Shown: in pieces, positions 32,174-44,428 of the stretch
How positions within the stretch are numbered: position 1 is the stretch's first letter
Layout: each line of letters begins with the position of its first letter
Assembly (NCBI RefSeq): GCF_001641265.1
Contig: NW_020167530.1
Location: forward strand, 992,001-1,056,000
DNA length: 64,000 nt
Direction of reading: 5' to 3'
Source: Pseudogymnoascus destructans
Lineage: Eukaryota; Ascomycota; Leotiomycetes; Thelebolales; Thelebolaceae
Notes under the pieces: generated by a model
Databases searched by the model: none
What the model was told of the DNA's origin: nothing
What the model saw: the letters and a program-made list of their open reading frames with translations, nothing else
Position numbers and translations under genes: made by a program

Positions 32174-35013
32174 CAGTGTTCCCCAAAATAGTATTAGTAT
32201 TTGTGGTTTTCGAATAGTATTCGGCGATGAGCAATATTCGGGCTATAATTGGGGTATTCGGCAAGTATTTGCCAAAGACTCAGATACTATTCGAGTCCTT
32301 GGCAAGCACGGCCCAGGATGCCAAGCTATGAAGATTTTACCCCACCCTCATAGATAGATCTGTAGAAATAGATCCATAGATAATATACCAATTGATATTT
32401 CTACCAGAATGAGCGACTCTGAGCTATCAGCAATTCCAAGTGACGAAGATGAGGAAATTCAGCGTCTACCACCCCCTTTTCCATTCGAGTCTTCGCCGTC
32501 GATAGCTCTACCATTACTACAAATACGGCCACAACTCCCAAATACTCAGTCACCATTGTTCTTAAAGAATGTATTCAGTAGGACATTGTTAAGCACCAGC
32601 CCTGCAACGATGAAGATTGTCTGTATGCAAGATGGCTGTAATTATAAGCCAAAACTGAAGTTTTTATCATGGAATATCACGAGTAATTTGTGGAGGCATG
32701 TTGAAAGCATGCATCCTGCATTATACGAAGCTATAAAACCAGGAACTCCATTGCTACAGCGTGCTCAGAGTATGCAGAGTCAGAGTTTGCAGAGTCAGAG
32801 TTCGCAGGATTCGCAGGGCACTCTGAATATTGTCATACTGACATTCATTCACTCAGTTTGCTATCAAACTCAAGAGAAAACTTAGAAATCTCCTCCTCAA
32901 ACCTACAAGTCACTATACATATTTTGGCTTATCACACCAACAACAAGAGCAACACTACTCAACGATTGCTACAACCCTCTATGATTCATTACACGTCATT
33001 GCTCCTTAGTTACTGGGCTGATATGACCACATAGCATATCTCTACAACCCTCTATGATTCATTACATGACATCACTCCTTAGTTACTGGGCTAATACTAC
33101 ACTGACATATCTCTATCAACTAGAGGCCTAGGAACATGAACGATAGCTCCAAACACTTCTACAACCATCTATGATTTATTACACGTCATCGCTCCTTAGT
33201 TACCCACAAGATTGGTTAAGTTATGACATAATTTGTCTATAGGGGTACTCTGACCTTGGACCTCCTTTCACTTCCTATAGGCTAGGACCTAGGAGATGGT
33301 TCTATGGGATTCTCTTACATCGACTACAGTTACCAAGCCTGGTTAGTCATGGAAAGTCATGGAAAATGAGAGAACTACACTCCTTTGGCATAAATAGGAT
33401 TGTCCTTTCCTTAAGAAAGGGCAAGCAGACAATACAGTAAATCGACTATCACATACTTCCACGTCTTTTCCAAGCTTCCAAGCATTGATCTTGTTACTCC
33501 TTGTTTCTGAAAAGTCAGTGAGGTGCTAACCTCTGACTTATCCCTTATCCCTGAGTTCTCAGACTCAACATTTGTTACAACTTGTCTAAACCACTCCACT
33601 ACATCATACACCTGATTGCTGCGTTGTGGAATAGTCTAAGCTATGACCCTTTGGCTCTTTTTCCTAAGACAGTGTGTTGTCTTAGTAAAATCATCCCTTC
33701 CTTGGGTGGCTAGATTCTCACATCTGGTGCACCCACCATTACAAATATGAGAACAGCCTGAAATGCCCAACAATTCTTTACTCCTCGAGTAGGAGGATCC
33801 GTTCTTGCCTCTCGATATAGAGAGTTATTACTTGCATTTATTGTATCTAATAACTTACCAATGAGTCTGGTTGATCGGCCTTCATTTTGTCAGCTTATTC
33901 ACCAGCTTAGCCCTTCAACATTAGCTATATCAATGAGCTCCTTAATGTGCGATTTACACAAGACATTCTGCAACCACCGTATGAAGCTACAGATAGAACT
34001 CCAGGCTCATATAGTAAAGGGCGGACGGTTATCACTTACGACTGATTCATAGTCTGCAATGAATGGTGCAGAGCACTCTGCGATAACTGTTCATTGGATA
34101 AATAACGAATAGGTTCACCGGCACTGTGTTCTTGATATCATACATCTAAAGGAGCCATTCATTCCAGTGAATATCTTGCAGAGCAGCTTCAAGCTGTTAC
34201 AGACGACTTTGATATTACGAGCGGAGTCTTTACAATTATTAGAAGCATCGAACAATACAGCAATGCTCGCAGAGTTTGAAATAGGGGCATGCACAAGCGT
34301 CATTTCTATACAGCAATGATGGAGCTTTACAGTAAAGGAAGGTGACGTCCGATGCATGGCACACATTATAAACCTTGCAGTTCAAGCAGCTTTAACTATG
34401 TTAAAAGCTGTACCATCAGAACAAACGGAATTGTATAGGCTTAAGCAAGGCTTAGCTCATACTCAAGGCTTTGTTCTTAATAAAGAAGAAGTGGCAACGG
34501 TTCTTATATCTATGTCTTCTGGAACCATCGAGCATGGAAAGATGCATTGAAAGTACAAGCATCTGCTATGGGTATTCAGGTGGTTTCAATGCCTGTACGA
34601 TGGAACTCAACATATTATATGCTTGAGAACGCTTTCAAGCTTGAGCAGCCAATCAATGCTTTATGTGCTTCGCAAATGATGGATTTTTGATATTATCATT
34701 ACATCAATAGAATGGCAAGTGTTACATGGACTAAAGGCGTTCTTTAAGATATTTGTCAAACCAGCAGAGCAAGTTCAAGCAGATAATTATCCAACGTTGA
34801 ACGTCTGTATTCCACACTATCTACGGCTTTTAAATAAGCTTAAGGCAATGGAAAACGCTCCATCAACAACAGCAGCAATTAGCGCAGCTTATAAAGCGTC
34901 ATATAATAAGCTTGATACTTATTATAACCTTGTGACAAATCAAGGCTCAAGCCACTCGTCAATTGCTACTATCTGCGACCCAAGATTCAACTTGTCACGG
35001 TTCACCAAGGCAT
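32174..35013 (+). pseudogene. hAT-family transposon, broken
   Basis: The left terminus CAGTGTTCCCCAAAATAG is typical of hAT elements. The first coding block (32409-32830) starts MSDSELSAIPSDEDEEI and carries a BED-type zinc finger (CMQDGCNYKPKLKFLS ... SNLWRHVESMHP). After a 913-bp solo LTR the frame resumes (FTPRVGGSVLASRYRELLLAFIV, LVDRPSFCQLIHQLSP), then hAT core segments with some stops (VRCMAHIINLAVQAALTML, MPVRWNSTYYMLENAF, CIPHYLRLLNKLKAME, ICDPRFNLSRF). The C-terminal dimerisation region and right terminus are missing because a Gypsy LTR abuts at about 35,014. Confidence 0.85.
32831..33743 (+). mobile_element. solo LTR, family C (913 bp), TSD AATAT, inside hAT
   Basis: TGTCATACTGACATTC...CACCCACCATTACA with AATAT immediately on both sides (32826-32830, 33744-33748). 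It is homologous along its length to 43493-44428 and, inverted, to 41476-42411 (both 936 bp). It is slightly shorter and carries internal rearrangements near 32,990-33,170. Confidence 0.92.
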
Positions 35014-35250
35014 AGGGCGCCAGTTGGGTATTATGAATTAAACTCAATCTAGAGAAGAAAGGAAAGAGAAGAGGAACACTCGAGAAGTGGCTCGATCTAT
35101 ATACAGCTATGTTGTGGTAGAGTGAATTCTCTTTAGTGAGACCAGTTCTGAGAATTCACTCCACAACTGAAAGCTTCGCTCCAACCCCAGAAAGCTCCCC
35201 ACATCCCTAAAACCCCACTCGAGCTGCAAGGCGCACTTGATATCATAACA
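35014..35250 (-). mobile_element. 3' LTR of the Gypsy-2 element
   Basis: The right boundary is ...GATATCATAACA followed by the polypurine tract complement CTACCCCCCCTACTCC (35251-35266), so on the minus strand the LTR begins TGTTATGATATC. The left boundary is less certain: the hAT frame stops at about 35,013, where GGGCGCCAGTTGGG begins. The minus-strand reading ACTGGCGCCC there looks like a tRNA primer-binding site, so LTR-plus-PBS debris may be included. Confidence 0.65.
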
Positions 35251-35282
35251 CTACCCCCCCTACTCCAGAGTTGATCTCCTGA

Positions 35283-38200
35283 TCAAGAAATCCCATTTTC
35301 AAAAAAATTGTCTCCAGCTCTCATTTTGGTTTCTGAGGGTATTTTCTGTGATATGCTTGGGTAACTTCTGGAGAATTTTGAAGCTCTCTGCAGTATACCA
35401 TGTCTCGTCCGGTGGATAGTTCTTCCAAGCTGCCTTGTAGAAAAGCTTTTTTCGAATAACTTTTGAGTCGAGGATTTCGTCCACTTCCCACTCCTCTTCG
35501 CCATTGACGGTGACTGGAGGCTCTGGTTCCTGTTGCTGCCCTTTGATTGCATCATTCGAGTCGAGTCTTAATAGATTGGCATGAAAGACTGGATGAATCT
35601 TCATGCTGTTTGGAAGTTTGAGCCGATATGCAACTTGCCCAATTCGCTCTAGAATTTCAAAAGGTCCCACTTGCTTGTGGTCTAGCTTCTTTGATGGCCT
35701 CTGTGTCTTTATATTTCGAGTTGAAAGCCATACTCTGTCTCCCACTTGATAGCGTGGTGCAGGTTTCCTTTTCTTGTTTGCGAAATGTTCCATTTTTGCT
35801 TGCGAGAGCGTGATTTCATCCTGCAGAAACTCCCAAACCTTTGCCATCGTCTGAGCTATGTTCTTGTGCTCTTGTTTGGCTTCGTGATATGCTTGCTGCT
35901 CTGTATCGAAGCTCATTCTTGGTTCATAGCCCTTGTTCGCAAAAAACGCACTTGTCTTGGTTGCATCTGATGGCAAACTGTTGGCAGCAAACTCCACCAT
36001 GCACAAGTATGAAACCCAATTGTCTTGAAGATAGTTCACATGAGCTCGCAAGTAGTGTTTGAGCTCTGCATTGAATCACTCAGTCTGTCCATCTGTTTCT
36101 GGGTGGAAGGCAGTTGAAAGTTTGGCCGAAAATTTTTCAAATTTTGCAGAGCAAACTCCAGACTTCTGCAATGAACTGAGGACCTCTGTCTGATATTATC
36201 GAGTTTGGTAGACCATGGTGCTTCCATACATGTCGAAGTAAGAGCTGTGCTGTAGCTTCTGCAGTAGTCCCTTCTTGCCCAGCAAAACACGGAATGAAAT
36301 GTCTTTCTTTCGTCAACCTGCATGCAACAACCAAGATAGCATTGTTCCCTTCACAGAGTGGTAATCCTGTCACGAAATCCATTGATATATCAATCCATGG
36401 TCGACTGTCAATAGGGATTGGTTGTAGAAGTCCATTGTAGGCATCTCGATATGGTTTCGATCTTCGATAACTATAGCAATTTTTGACATATCGAATTATT
36501 GTTTTGTCCATGTTTGGCCAGTAATAGTGCTGTTTCATGACTCGCAGCATCTTTCCAGCTCCTGGATGTCCATAGAAGGTTGTTCATGAACTTCTCTCAA
36601 CAAGTCCACCTGAATGGTTTCTGGCACCCAAACTCGATTTTATATTCTAGCATGACGTTTTTGAGTTCGCAATAAGCCAATGCAACCTCTTTGCTGATCA
36701 CCAGATCGAACAAGCAAAGGTTCACCAATGGCCTCATGATGCTGGAGTAATTTCGGATGAACCTTCGATAGAAATTGCAGAATCCAATGAAAGCTTGCAT
36801 ATCCCTGAGCGATTTTGGAGTTCGCCATTCCAATATAGTAGAAACCTTTGCAGGGTCCATGCGAATGCCATTGACTCCCACGATGAGTCCTAGGAATTTG
36901 GTTTCTTGGACAAAAAACTCACATTTTGAGATATCTGCTTGCAGTCCAGCTTCTTGAAGCTTCTGTAGGACTTTCCTTATGTGCTCTGTATGCTCTGCTC
37001 GAGTAGCACTGTAGATAAGAATGTCATCCATGTATGCGGTGACGAATTGGTTGAGGTAATCCATGAGGGTTTCATTCATGTACCTCTGGAATGTTGCTGG
37101 ACCATTTGTGAGTCCGAAGGGCATGACCTTGTATTTGTAGGATCCAAATCGAGTTCTGAATGTAGTGAGGTCTTCATCTTCTTCTGTCTGCATTCGAATT
37201 CGATTGAAGGCATGTCGAATGTCCAGTTTGGTGAGATATTTTGCTCCTATGACTTGGGCCAGCGTTTCATCAATGAGTGGTATGGGATATCGATCCTTTT
37301 TCGTTATGGCATTTAGCTTCCTGTAGTTGACACAGAATCGAAGATCACCACCTGGCTTTCTCACAAACATAATGGGTGAGGAGTATGGGGCTTTGCTTGC
37401 TTCAATGAACCCTTTTGGCAAGTGCTCGAAGACATATTCTTCAACCAAATCAAGTTCTTCCTTTGACATATTCGAGAGTGGTGCATATCCCAGCTTTGCA
37501 TCACCTTTGAGTTCAATATGATGGTCTGAAGGTCGATGGGGAGGTAGCTTGTCTGCTGCCATTTTCGAAAAAACATCCAAAAATTCATGAAATTCCTTTG
37601 GAAGGATCAGTCGAGGGTCAATTTCTTCAGTTTTGGTCTTATTCTTGTGCTCGATTATGTCCTTCATTGATATAGCAAAGACTTGAGCTCCTTTTTGCTT
37701 CATGAGCATTCGAAATGGTGCTGCACCAATCATTGCTATGGTGCAAGGTTTTGGTTTTTCCACTTTCAGAGCAGGTTCTGGGGAGGCATTTCTTTGGCTT
37801 TCTTCTTTGGCCTTTGTCTTTTGCTTTTCGATATAGGCTCTGTTTTGAGGGCTCGATCTGGTATAGAATGAGGTTGCAATAATCTCCAGTGAAGAGGACT
37901 TGATCATTGATCATATCGAGAACAACTCCATGTTGCTTCATCCAAGCTTTCCTGAGAATGATGGAATGTTTTCCTAGCGAAGTGATGAATAATGGACATA
38001 GGCTTTCCTCATGCTCTCCCACTTGTAGTCGAGGATATATAGCATGTGTGATAGCAGGGGCAGCCTCTCCATTAAATCCTTCAACTTGTTTTGGCTTCAC
38101 AAGTTCGACTGGGGCTATCCCTTCGATTTCACATATTCTTTCTGCATCAGCAGCATTAATGAAGTTCCCACCTGTGGCACCAGTATCGATCAATGCATGG

Positions 38201-39575
38201 ACAATAGTTTTGTATTTTCCCATTCTACAAATAACTAAGAAAGGGGTGTCCGGATCAAAACTAGATCTTGAGGAAGAAGCTGCAATTCTGGCTGCACTAC
38301 CTCTAGTGATGACTTGCCTAGAGGCTATTTTTTCCGAATCAATGATAGACTCAGCTGTAGATACCTCATTCACTTGAGCTTTGAGCTTCTGGTGACAGTC
38401 TTGAGCTCGATGTCCATTTTGTTGGCATATAAAGCATTTCCCAAGTTTCATGAGCATTTCTTTTGCTGGATCTTGATGCAGTGGTCGATACAGCTTCTGT
38501 GTCTTGTTTTGCATGTTCAAATCCATTGTAGGTTGAGGGACTGAAGTTCGAAGTAGTGCCTGGCCCTGATTTTGAGTTTGGCCCATGTTGTTCAAAAATG
38601 ACTTTGGCTTCCTTTTTTCTTCTTGTTCCTTGATCCGCTGAATGTTCTGGTCGATGAGCATGCATTTCTTTGCAAACTCGTGAAGTGTAGTAGCTCCAAC
38701 TTCAGCCACTAAGGCTTTCTGCATCTGTTGGTTGACTTTGAAGGCAAAGTTTCTTCAGAGTAATCAAGCTCTGTCGTGAGCCTTTGGAACTCGGCCCAGA
38801 ACACTGCAAAGGTGTTGTTTCTCTGATACAGCTTCCGATACTCAGTTTGAGCTGTGTGCCTTTGATCGGGATCACTGAAGACTTTTTTCCAAAAGTTCGA
38901 GAATTTCTTCTGCTGTCTGCAGTTTGTTTGTAGAGTTTGGTCGAAGCCTTGGATTGACATGTCGAACTGCCAGTCCTCCCAGTTGACTCTGAATGTAGCT
39001 CATTTGTAAAGTCTGTGTTGGAAAATGATCAATGTTGGCTTCGAGCTTGAGGCAAATTTTCACAACCCAGTCTTCAAATGCTGGCTCTATCCCATCTGTG
39101 AGGATTGGAGGGTCTGGAATCCGAGCTGACAGTTGACTGTAAGAGTGGTGTCCTGGTTCATTCTTCAGAGCTTGTTGGGTTTGCTTTTCAAGATATTTCT
39201 GAATTGTTTGTTGCTCAGAGATTTGTTGCTCGTTGCTCTGGATCAGTTCCTGTAACTGGAGAATGGCATCATCCTTTTCAGCCAGTATCGAATTCGAATC
39301 CTCTGCTAGGGCCAAATAGTCCTGAAGAATGTTCTTGTGCAAAGTCCATGCCATTTTCTGGTTGGTGACAGATAGTTTCTGGAGTTCGTCAAAGGTTTCA
39401 ACATTCCATTCAGCCTTTTCATGTCGATTTGCAAGTATAGATTCACGTCTCTCTTGAGCTGTTTTGCCCAGAGTGTGAAGGAAGGTTTCAGATTTGAAAT
39501 TAGGATCATGAGGTTCATCGGTTTGGTTTGCAGAACTTGGAATTGATGCTCCTTCTGCCAGGGATTCCTGGTCTT
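35283..39575 (-). pseudogene. Ty3/Gypsy chromodomain retrotransposon (Gypsy-2), gag-pol with RNase H deleted
   Basis: Minus-strand order from 39,575: gag (ERRESILANRHEKAEWNVE; RIPDPPILTDGIEPAFEDW), CCHC knuckle CFICQQNGHRAQDC, protease HALIDTGATGGNFI, reverse transcriptase (DLRFCVNYRKLNAITKKDRY, KVMPFGLTNGPATFQ, catalytic YMDDIL, FIGFCNFYRRFIRNYS). After LAYCELKN the frame jumps to the last residues before the H2C2 region (LRVMKQHYYWPNMDKTI), so the RNase H domain is missing. Integrase (SMDFVTGLPL, SDRGPQF) follows, then a C-terminal GDRVWLSTRNIK and a chromodomain (EEWEVDEILDSKV ... YKAAWKNYPPDETWYTAESF). The 5' LTR and gag start are absent. Frames are long, so little RIP has acted here. Confidence 0.9.
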
Positions 39576-41198
39576 GTTCCTATTTGTATTCTAAAACCCA
39601 TTGATTGTGTATCATCGGAGTTTTGCAGAATATTTTGCCTCTGTATGTGAGGCATTCAGTCTTCGTGTTCCAGTGCACGCCTTTCTTGATGAATCGGCGC
39701 AGTGATGTGACTGATGTATGGAAAGTGGAGACAAGGGCTGTTTCCTCAAGAGCGATAGTTATTGGTTGACCATTGCTATTTTGAACATCAATGTTCACGG
39801 AACCAAATCCTTCAATTATCACCCGTTGATCTCCTGTGAGGAGATATGTTCACTATCACACTTTTTGAATTTGTGGAATTTTGCACGGTCATTGCAGACA
39901 TGCACCATGGCTCCAGAATCAAGGATTGTACTTCGTGCAAGCTCATAAGTTGATGATGGCTTTTGCGACACTTGAAATGCTGGGAACACGGCTGTGAGTG
40001 CCGTGGGGTTTGTTGTACTGTCTTGCAGACTGTTGTCCCCTGATCCATTCTAGCTCAAGTAGTTGGAAATTATAGACTGGAAAGATGGTCTTTCTGCAAT
40101 GTAGTTCCGCACTTTCATCTCAGTTTCTTTTTTAGGTTTTCATCCACTGTGTCTTTTTGATTCAACAATGTAATAACAATCTCTCCATTTGTGTTTTGAT
40201 CCACATGGACATCGTCTAGCAGAAGTATTTCTATTTGTGTGGCCTTGTAGTGTTGCAGGTTCATTGTCATTGCTGTCTGTTGCTGCAAAGACTCTGTCAC
40301 TACTTTCTCCACTATTATCCATTGTTGCGAAGACTCCATGCTCCCCCCGAGGTTTCTGTCAGAATTGTGTTTGCCGACAGTAAGCTCTATACTCAGTGAT
40401 TACTTGCATGAGAGAATATGTCATTGACTCGTCGATGAGTCTCATATCACAGACAAATGGTGGTGACGAGGAAGAGATTGCACCTAAAAAGTCAAAGATC
40501 GGTGTATGTCCAATGACTTCAGCAACTTGTAGCTTGCGACCAACTTCAAAAATTGTTTCCCACTGGAGAAGCCAATCATCGACAGTTGACCTCTTTGGTA
40601 TCTTTTGCAATGTTCTCCACTCACTCTTCCATTCTTCGATTCTACCACAGTCGGTAGGTGCGAAGCGTGTTTTCAGATTCACAAGCATCGCGTGTGCTGA
40701 ATCACAGCCATATGTATATTGGAGGAAGTCCCGTTTGATTGACTCTTGTATTTTTGCGCAGATGCCTTGGATGGCTTCCTCTTGTTTCTCTCACATCTTA
40801 CAATCATGTTGGTAATCGTCTTTTAGGTTCTGAAGTTCTTCTTTTTGATCTTTGGTCAAACTCGCATATGTGATTGGCATCAGTTGCGAGGAAAGTTGTT
40901 GTTGGTCTTCAACAGACTGCTGAGGTTGCTGTGCAGAGGATCGTCCTCTTGTTGCCACACCTGCGGGTGCTTGCTGCGAAGATGAATATGTTGCAAACCC
41001 TTGGCCTGCCTGTGCTGCGGCATGCACAAAGCTAGGGGCAGGACGAGTAGGTGGCTCTAGAATAGGAGGATTAATATTGTTCGGGTCAATATACCTCCAT
41101 ACTCCAGCTTTCATTGATGTTGTTTTTATTGTCTCGATCCATTCATCCCAGTCTTTGGGAGATGTAAGGACCACCCCTACCCTATTTACTGTTGCCAT
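39576..41198 (-). pseudogene. Ty1/Copia gag and protease region, pol lost
   Basis: From 41198 on the minus strand, MATVNRVGVVLTSPKDWDEW with TTSMKAGVWRYIDP is a Copia-type gag start. It continues in MLVNLKTRFAPTDCGRIEEW and LQKIPKRSTVDDWLLQWETI, a Cys/His stretch CPCGSKHKWRDC and a protease-like segment (SGAMVHVCNDRAKFHKF; FGSVNIDVQNSNGQPITIAL). It is broken by stops and frameshifts and ends at 39,576, where Gypsy-2 gag abuts, so integrase and reverse transcriptase are missing. Confidence 0.8.
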
Positions 41199-41409
41199 TA
41201 TGATGGTGTCTAGGGTGTACGTAGGCTCTGTGATTGTATATATTGATCAATTTAGCGACTTGGAGTTACTCCGGGCTCATAACTGTTGAGTAAATTCGAT
41301 GTATTCGATACTGACTAAATAAGAGGCTCCAAGCCGCAAGGGCAGAGTTTTTCGTGGTTCTACGTGTGGTCGCTTACTGTAGCCCCTGTATATTACAACA
41401 TATTAAGTT

Positions 41410-42866
41410 GGGCAAAAGTTTTATATACCCTGCATTTGACGTGATAAGTTTTATATACCCTACATAATATGAAACTGTAATGGTGGGTGCACCAGATATG
41501 AGAATCTAGCCACCCAAGGAAGGGATGAATTTACTAAGACAACACACTGTCTTAGGAAACAGAGCCAAAGGGTTGTAGCTTAGACTATTCCACAACGCAG
41601 CAATCAGGTGTATGATGTGGTGAAGTGGTTTAGACAAGTTGCAACAAATGTTGAGTCTGAGAACTCAGGGGTAAGTCAGAGGTTAGCACCTCACTGACTT
41701 TTCAAAAACAGAGAATAACAAGATCAATGCTTGGAAGCTTGGAAAAGACGTAGAAGTATGTGCTAGTCGATTTACTGTATTGCCTGCTTGCCCTTTCTTA
41801 AGGAAAGGGCAATCCTATTTATGCCAAAGGAGTGTAGTTCTCTCATTTTCCATGACTTTCCATGACTAACCAGGCTTGGTAAATGTATTAGAAATCAAGT
41901 GCGACCCACAACTAGCTTGCTAATCATGTAGTGAACGTAAGAGAATCCCATAGAACCATCTCTTGGGTTCCTAGCCTATAGGAAGTGAAAAGGAGGTCCA
42001 AGGTCAGAGTACCTATAGATAAATTATGTCATAACTTAACCAATCTTGTGGGTAACTAAGGAGCGATGACGTGTAATGAATCATAGAGGGTTGTAGAAGC
42101 TTCTAGAGCTATCGTTCATGTTCCTAGGCCTCTAGTTGGTAGATATATGCCATGTGGTAGTATTGGCCCACCCCCTTAAGGATGAGATTTTCTTAATAAC
42201 TTGTTCAATGAGTGTTCAAATGATATGCCGTGATGTATGTAGCATAAACAGATGTAGTAGAAGAGTTTGCAGCAATCGTTGAGTAGTATTGCTTCTGTTG
42301 TTGGTGTGATAAGCCAAGATATGTATGGTGACTTGTAGGTTTGAGGAGGAGATTTCTAAGTTTGCTCTTGAGTTTGATAGCAAACTGAGTGCAACGAATG
42401 TCAGTATGACAGAAACCCCCTGCGACCAGTAAAAACCCCCCAATTCCCCCCCCGTAGCCTCCCGTAGCCCCCTCGCCGTCGCCCCCTCGCTGTCGCTCCT
42501 TTTGATGGCCTCATTCGGCCCAGTCGTTAAGGGCTCTCGACCAGGCGTCTAGGTCGAGGTAGAGCTGACCGTTCATAGGAACGGTCAGCTCGCCAAGAGA
42601 AGCCATCCTCGTGGGCCTGAGCTGAGCTCAGGACTTCCGATGCCTCGCGATTCCGAAGAGTCGTCGAGTGCCTCAGTGAGGGCAGCGGCTAGCGAGTCAG
42701 CTGGGACAGCAAGGAGGGCGACGGCGAGGGGGAGCAACCGTGAGGGAGGCAACGCGAGGGAGGGAGGCAACGCGCCGAGCGCGTTGAGTGGTTTCCTGCT
42801 TAGTAAGAATCACCATGGTATATAAAACTTATTTATGAACTTACCGGGTATATAAAACTTTTGCCC
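41410..42866. mobile_element. Mutator-like non-autonomous element, 9-bp TSD TATTAAGTT
   Basis: Terminal inverted repeats start GGGCAAAAGTTTTATATACC at 41410 and end with the exact complement at 42866. Both sides carry the 9-base duplication TATTAAGTT (41401-41409 and 42867-42875). A 9-bp duplication is characteristic of the MULE superfamily. A second, subterminal AAGTTTTATATACC copy follows each terminus. No transposase is visible. After removing a 936-bp solo LTR, the core is about 500 bp and unusually GC-rich (42,440-42,790, Ser/Arg/Ala/Gly-rich in one frame). Confidence 0.8.
41476..42411 (-). mobile_element. solo LTR, family C (936 bp), inverted, TSD GAAAC
   Basis: TGTAATGGTGGGTGCACC...GAATGTCAGTATGACA with GAAAC on each side (41471-41475, 42412-42416). 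It is the reverse complement of the copy at 43493-44428 and nearly identical to it, so both are recent. It sits inside the Mutator-like element. Confidence 0.93.
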
Positions 42867-42873
42867 TATTAAG

Positions 42874-43040
42874 TTATCCATGTTATCCACAGCGATCCAC
42901 AGAATGTCATGTGATGGATAACATTGGATATCTTGGATATTATGTTATCCATGTTATCCACGGGGATCCATGGAATATCAGGTGATGGATAACATTGGAT
43001 ATCATGGATATTATGTTATCCATGTTATCCACAGATATCC
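42874..43040. repeat. 71-bp tandem repeat, 2.3 copies, in the Copia LTR
   Basis: Units start at 42874, 42945 and (partial) 43016 with TTATCCATGTTATCCAC, each containing GTGATGGATAACATTGGATATC and ending GGATATTATG. Units are internally palindromic (TTATCCAT/ATGGATAA), so they resemble arrayed transcription-factor sites such as LTR enhancers. The Mutator-like insertion landed at their edge. Confidence 0.8.
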
Positions 43041-43492
43041 CTTTGGCACGACGCCACTATATAAGTAGATAGTATTTTCTTAGATAGGAGCTTTGTGCTC
43101 AACTCAATATAGTATTCTTTACAATACTGTAACGTGTTACTTGGAAAGCCTTTGTGTTTAATCCCCTGCCTCCTCTGTCAAGTCAACCTTACGCAAGAAA
43201 CCTCTGTGTCTTCTATCGTTTAGAAGTCAGCGTTACACCATGCTGCTATATAGAACAACTTCTTCTGTAGGTGTTTAGAATCAAGGATTTCTTCAACTTC
43301 CCATTTAAGTTCATCTTCTATGATAATAAGAGATAATTAGAGGTGGTGGTTCATGGTGTTAGCCTCGTAATGCATCATTTGAATCAAGTCTTAACAAGTT
43401 GCTATGAAAAACAGGATGTATCTTCATACTTGCTAGTAGTTCTAGCCGATATGCCACTTGTCTAATTTGTTCTAGAATCTTAAATGGACCAA

Positions 43493-44428
43493 TGTCATAC
43501 TGACATTCGTTGCACTCAGTTTGCTATCAAACTCAAGAGCAAACTTAGAAATCTCCTCCTCAAACCTACAAGTCACCATACATATCTTGGTTTATCACAC
43601 CAACAACAGAAGCAATACTACTCAACGATTGCTGCAAACTCTTCTACTACATCTGTTTATGCTACATACATCACGGCATATCATTTGAACACTCATTGAA
43701 CAAGTTATTAAGAAAATCTCCTCCTTAAGGGGGTGGGCCAATACTACCACATGGCATATATCTACCAACTAGAGGCCTAGGAACATGAACGATAGCTCTA
43801 GAAGCTTCTACAACCCTCTATGATTCATTACACGTCATCGCTCCTTAGTTACCCACAAGATTGGTTAAGTTATGACATAATTTATCTATAGGTACTCTGA
43901 CCTTGGACCTCCTTTTCACTTCCTATAGGCTAGGAACCCAAGAGATGGTTCTATGGGATTCTCTTACATTCGCTACATGATTAGCAAGCTAGTTGTGGGT
44001 CACACTTGATTTCTAATACATTTACCAAGCCTGGTTAGTCATGGAAAGTCATGGAAAATGAGAGAACTACACTCCTTTGGCATAAATAGGATTGCCCTTT
44101 CCTTAAGAAAGGGCAAGCAGGCAATACAGTAAATCGACTATCACATACTTCCACGTCTTTTACAAGCTTCCAAGCATTCATCTTGTTACTCCTTGTTTCT
44201 GAAAAGTCAGTGAGGTGTTAACCTCTGACTTACCCCTGAGTTCCCAGACTCAACATTTGTTGTAACTTGTCTGAACCACTTCACTACATCACACACCTGA
44301 TTGCTGCGTTGTGGAATAGTCTAAGCTACAACCCTTTGGCTCTGTTTCCTAAGACAGTGTGTTGTCTTAGTAGAATCATCCCTTCCTTGGGTGGCTAGAT
44401 TCTCACATCTGGTGCACCCACCATTACA
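43493..44428 (+). mobile_element. solo LTR, family C (936 bp), TSD ACCAA, in Gypsy-3
   Basis: TGTCATACTGACATTCG...CCACCATTACA with ACCAA immediately before and after. The host sequence continues across the insertion in register with Gypsy-2 (GGACCAA...CTTATAATCAAGC matches GGTCCCACTTGCTTGTGGTCTAGC). Confidence 0.93.

Larger units (their letters stand above)
41284..43237 (-). mobile_element. 5' LTR of the Copia element, expanded by nested insertions
   Basis: On the minus strand it would begin TGTAACGCTGACTTC (43237) and end ...TTACTCAACA (41284). It is followed directly by GTTATGAGCCCGGAG, which resembles the half-tRNA initiator-Met primer site used by copia-type elements, and then by the gag start at 41198. 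Removing the Mutator-like insertion and one copy of its 9-bp duplication leaves about 488 bp. A TATA-like CTATATAAG lies near 43,058. The outer edge interrupts the chromodomain of Gypsy-3. Confidence 0.65.
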
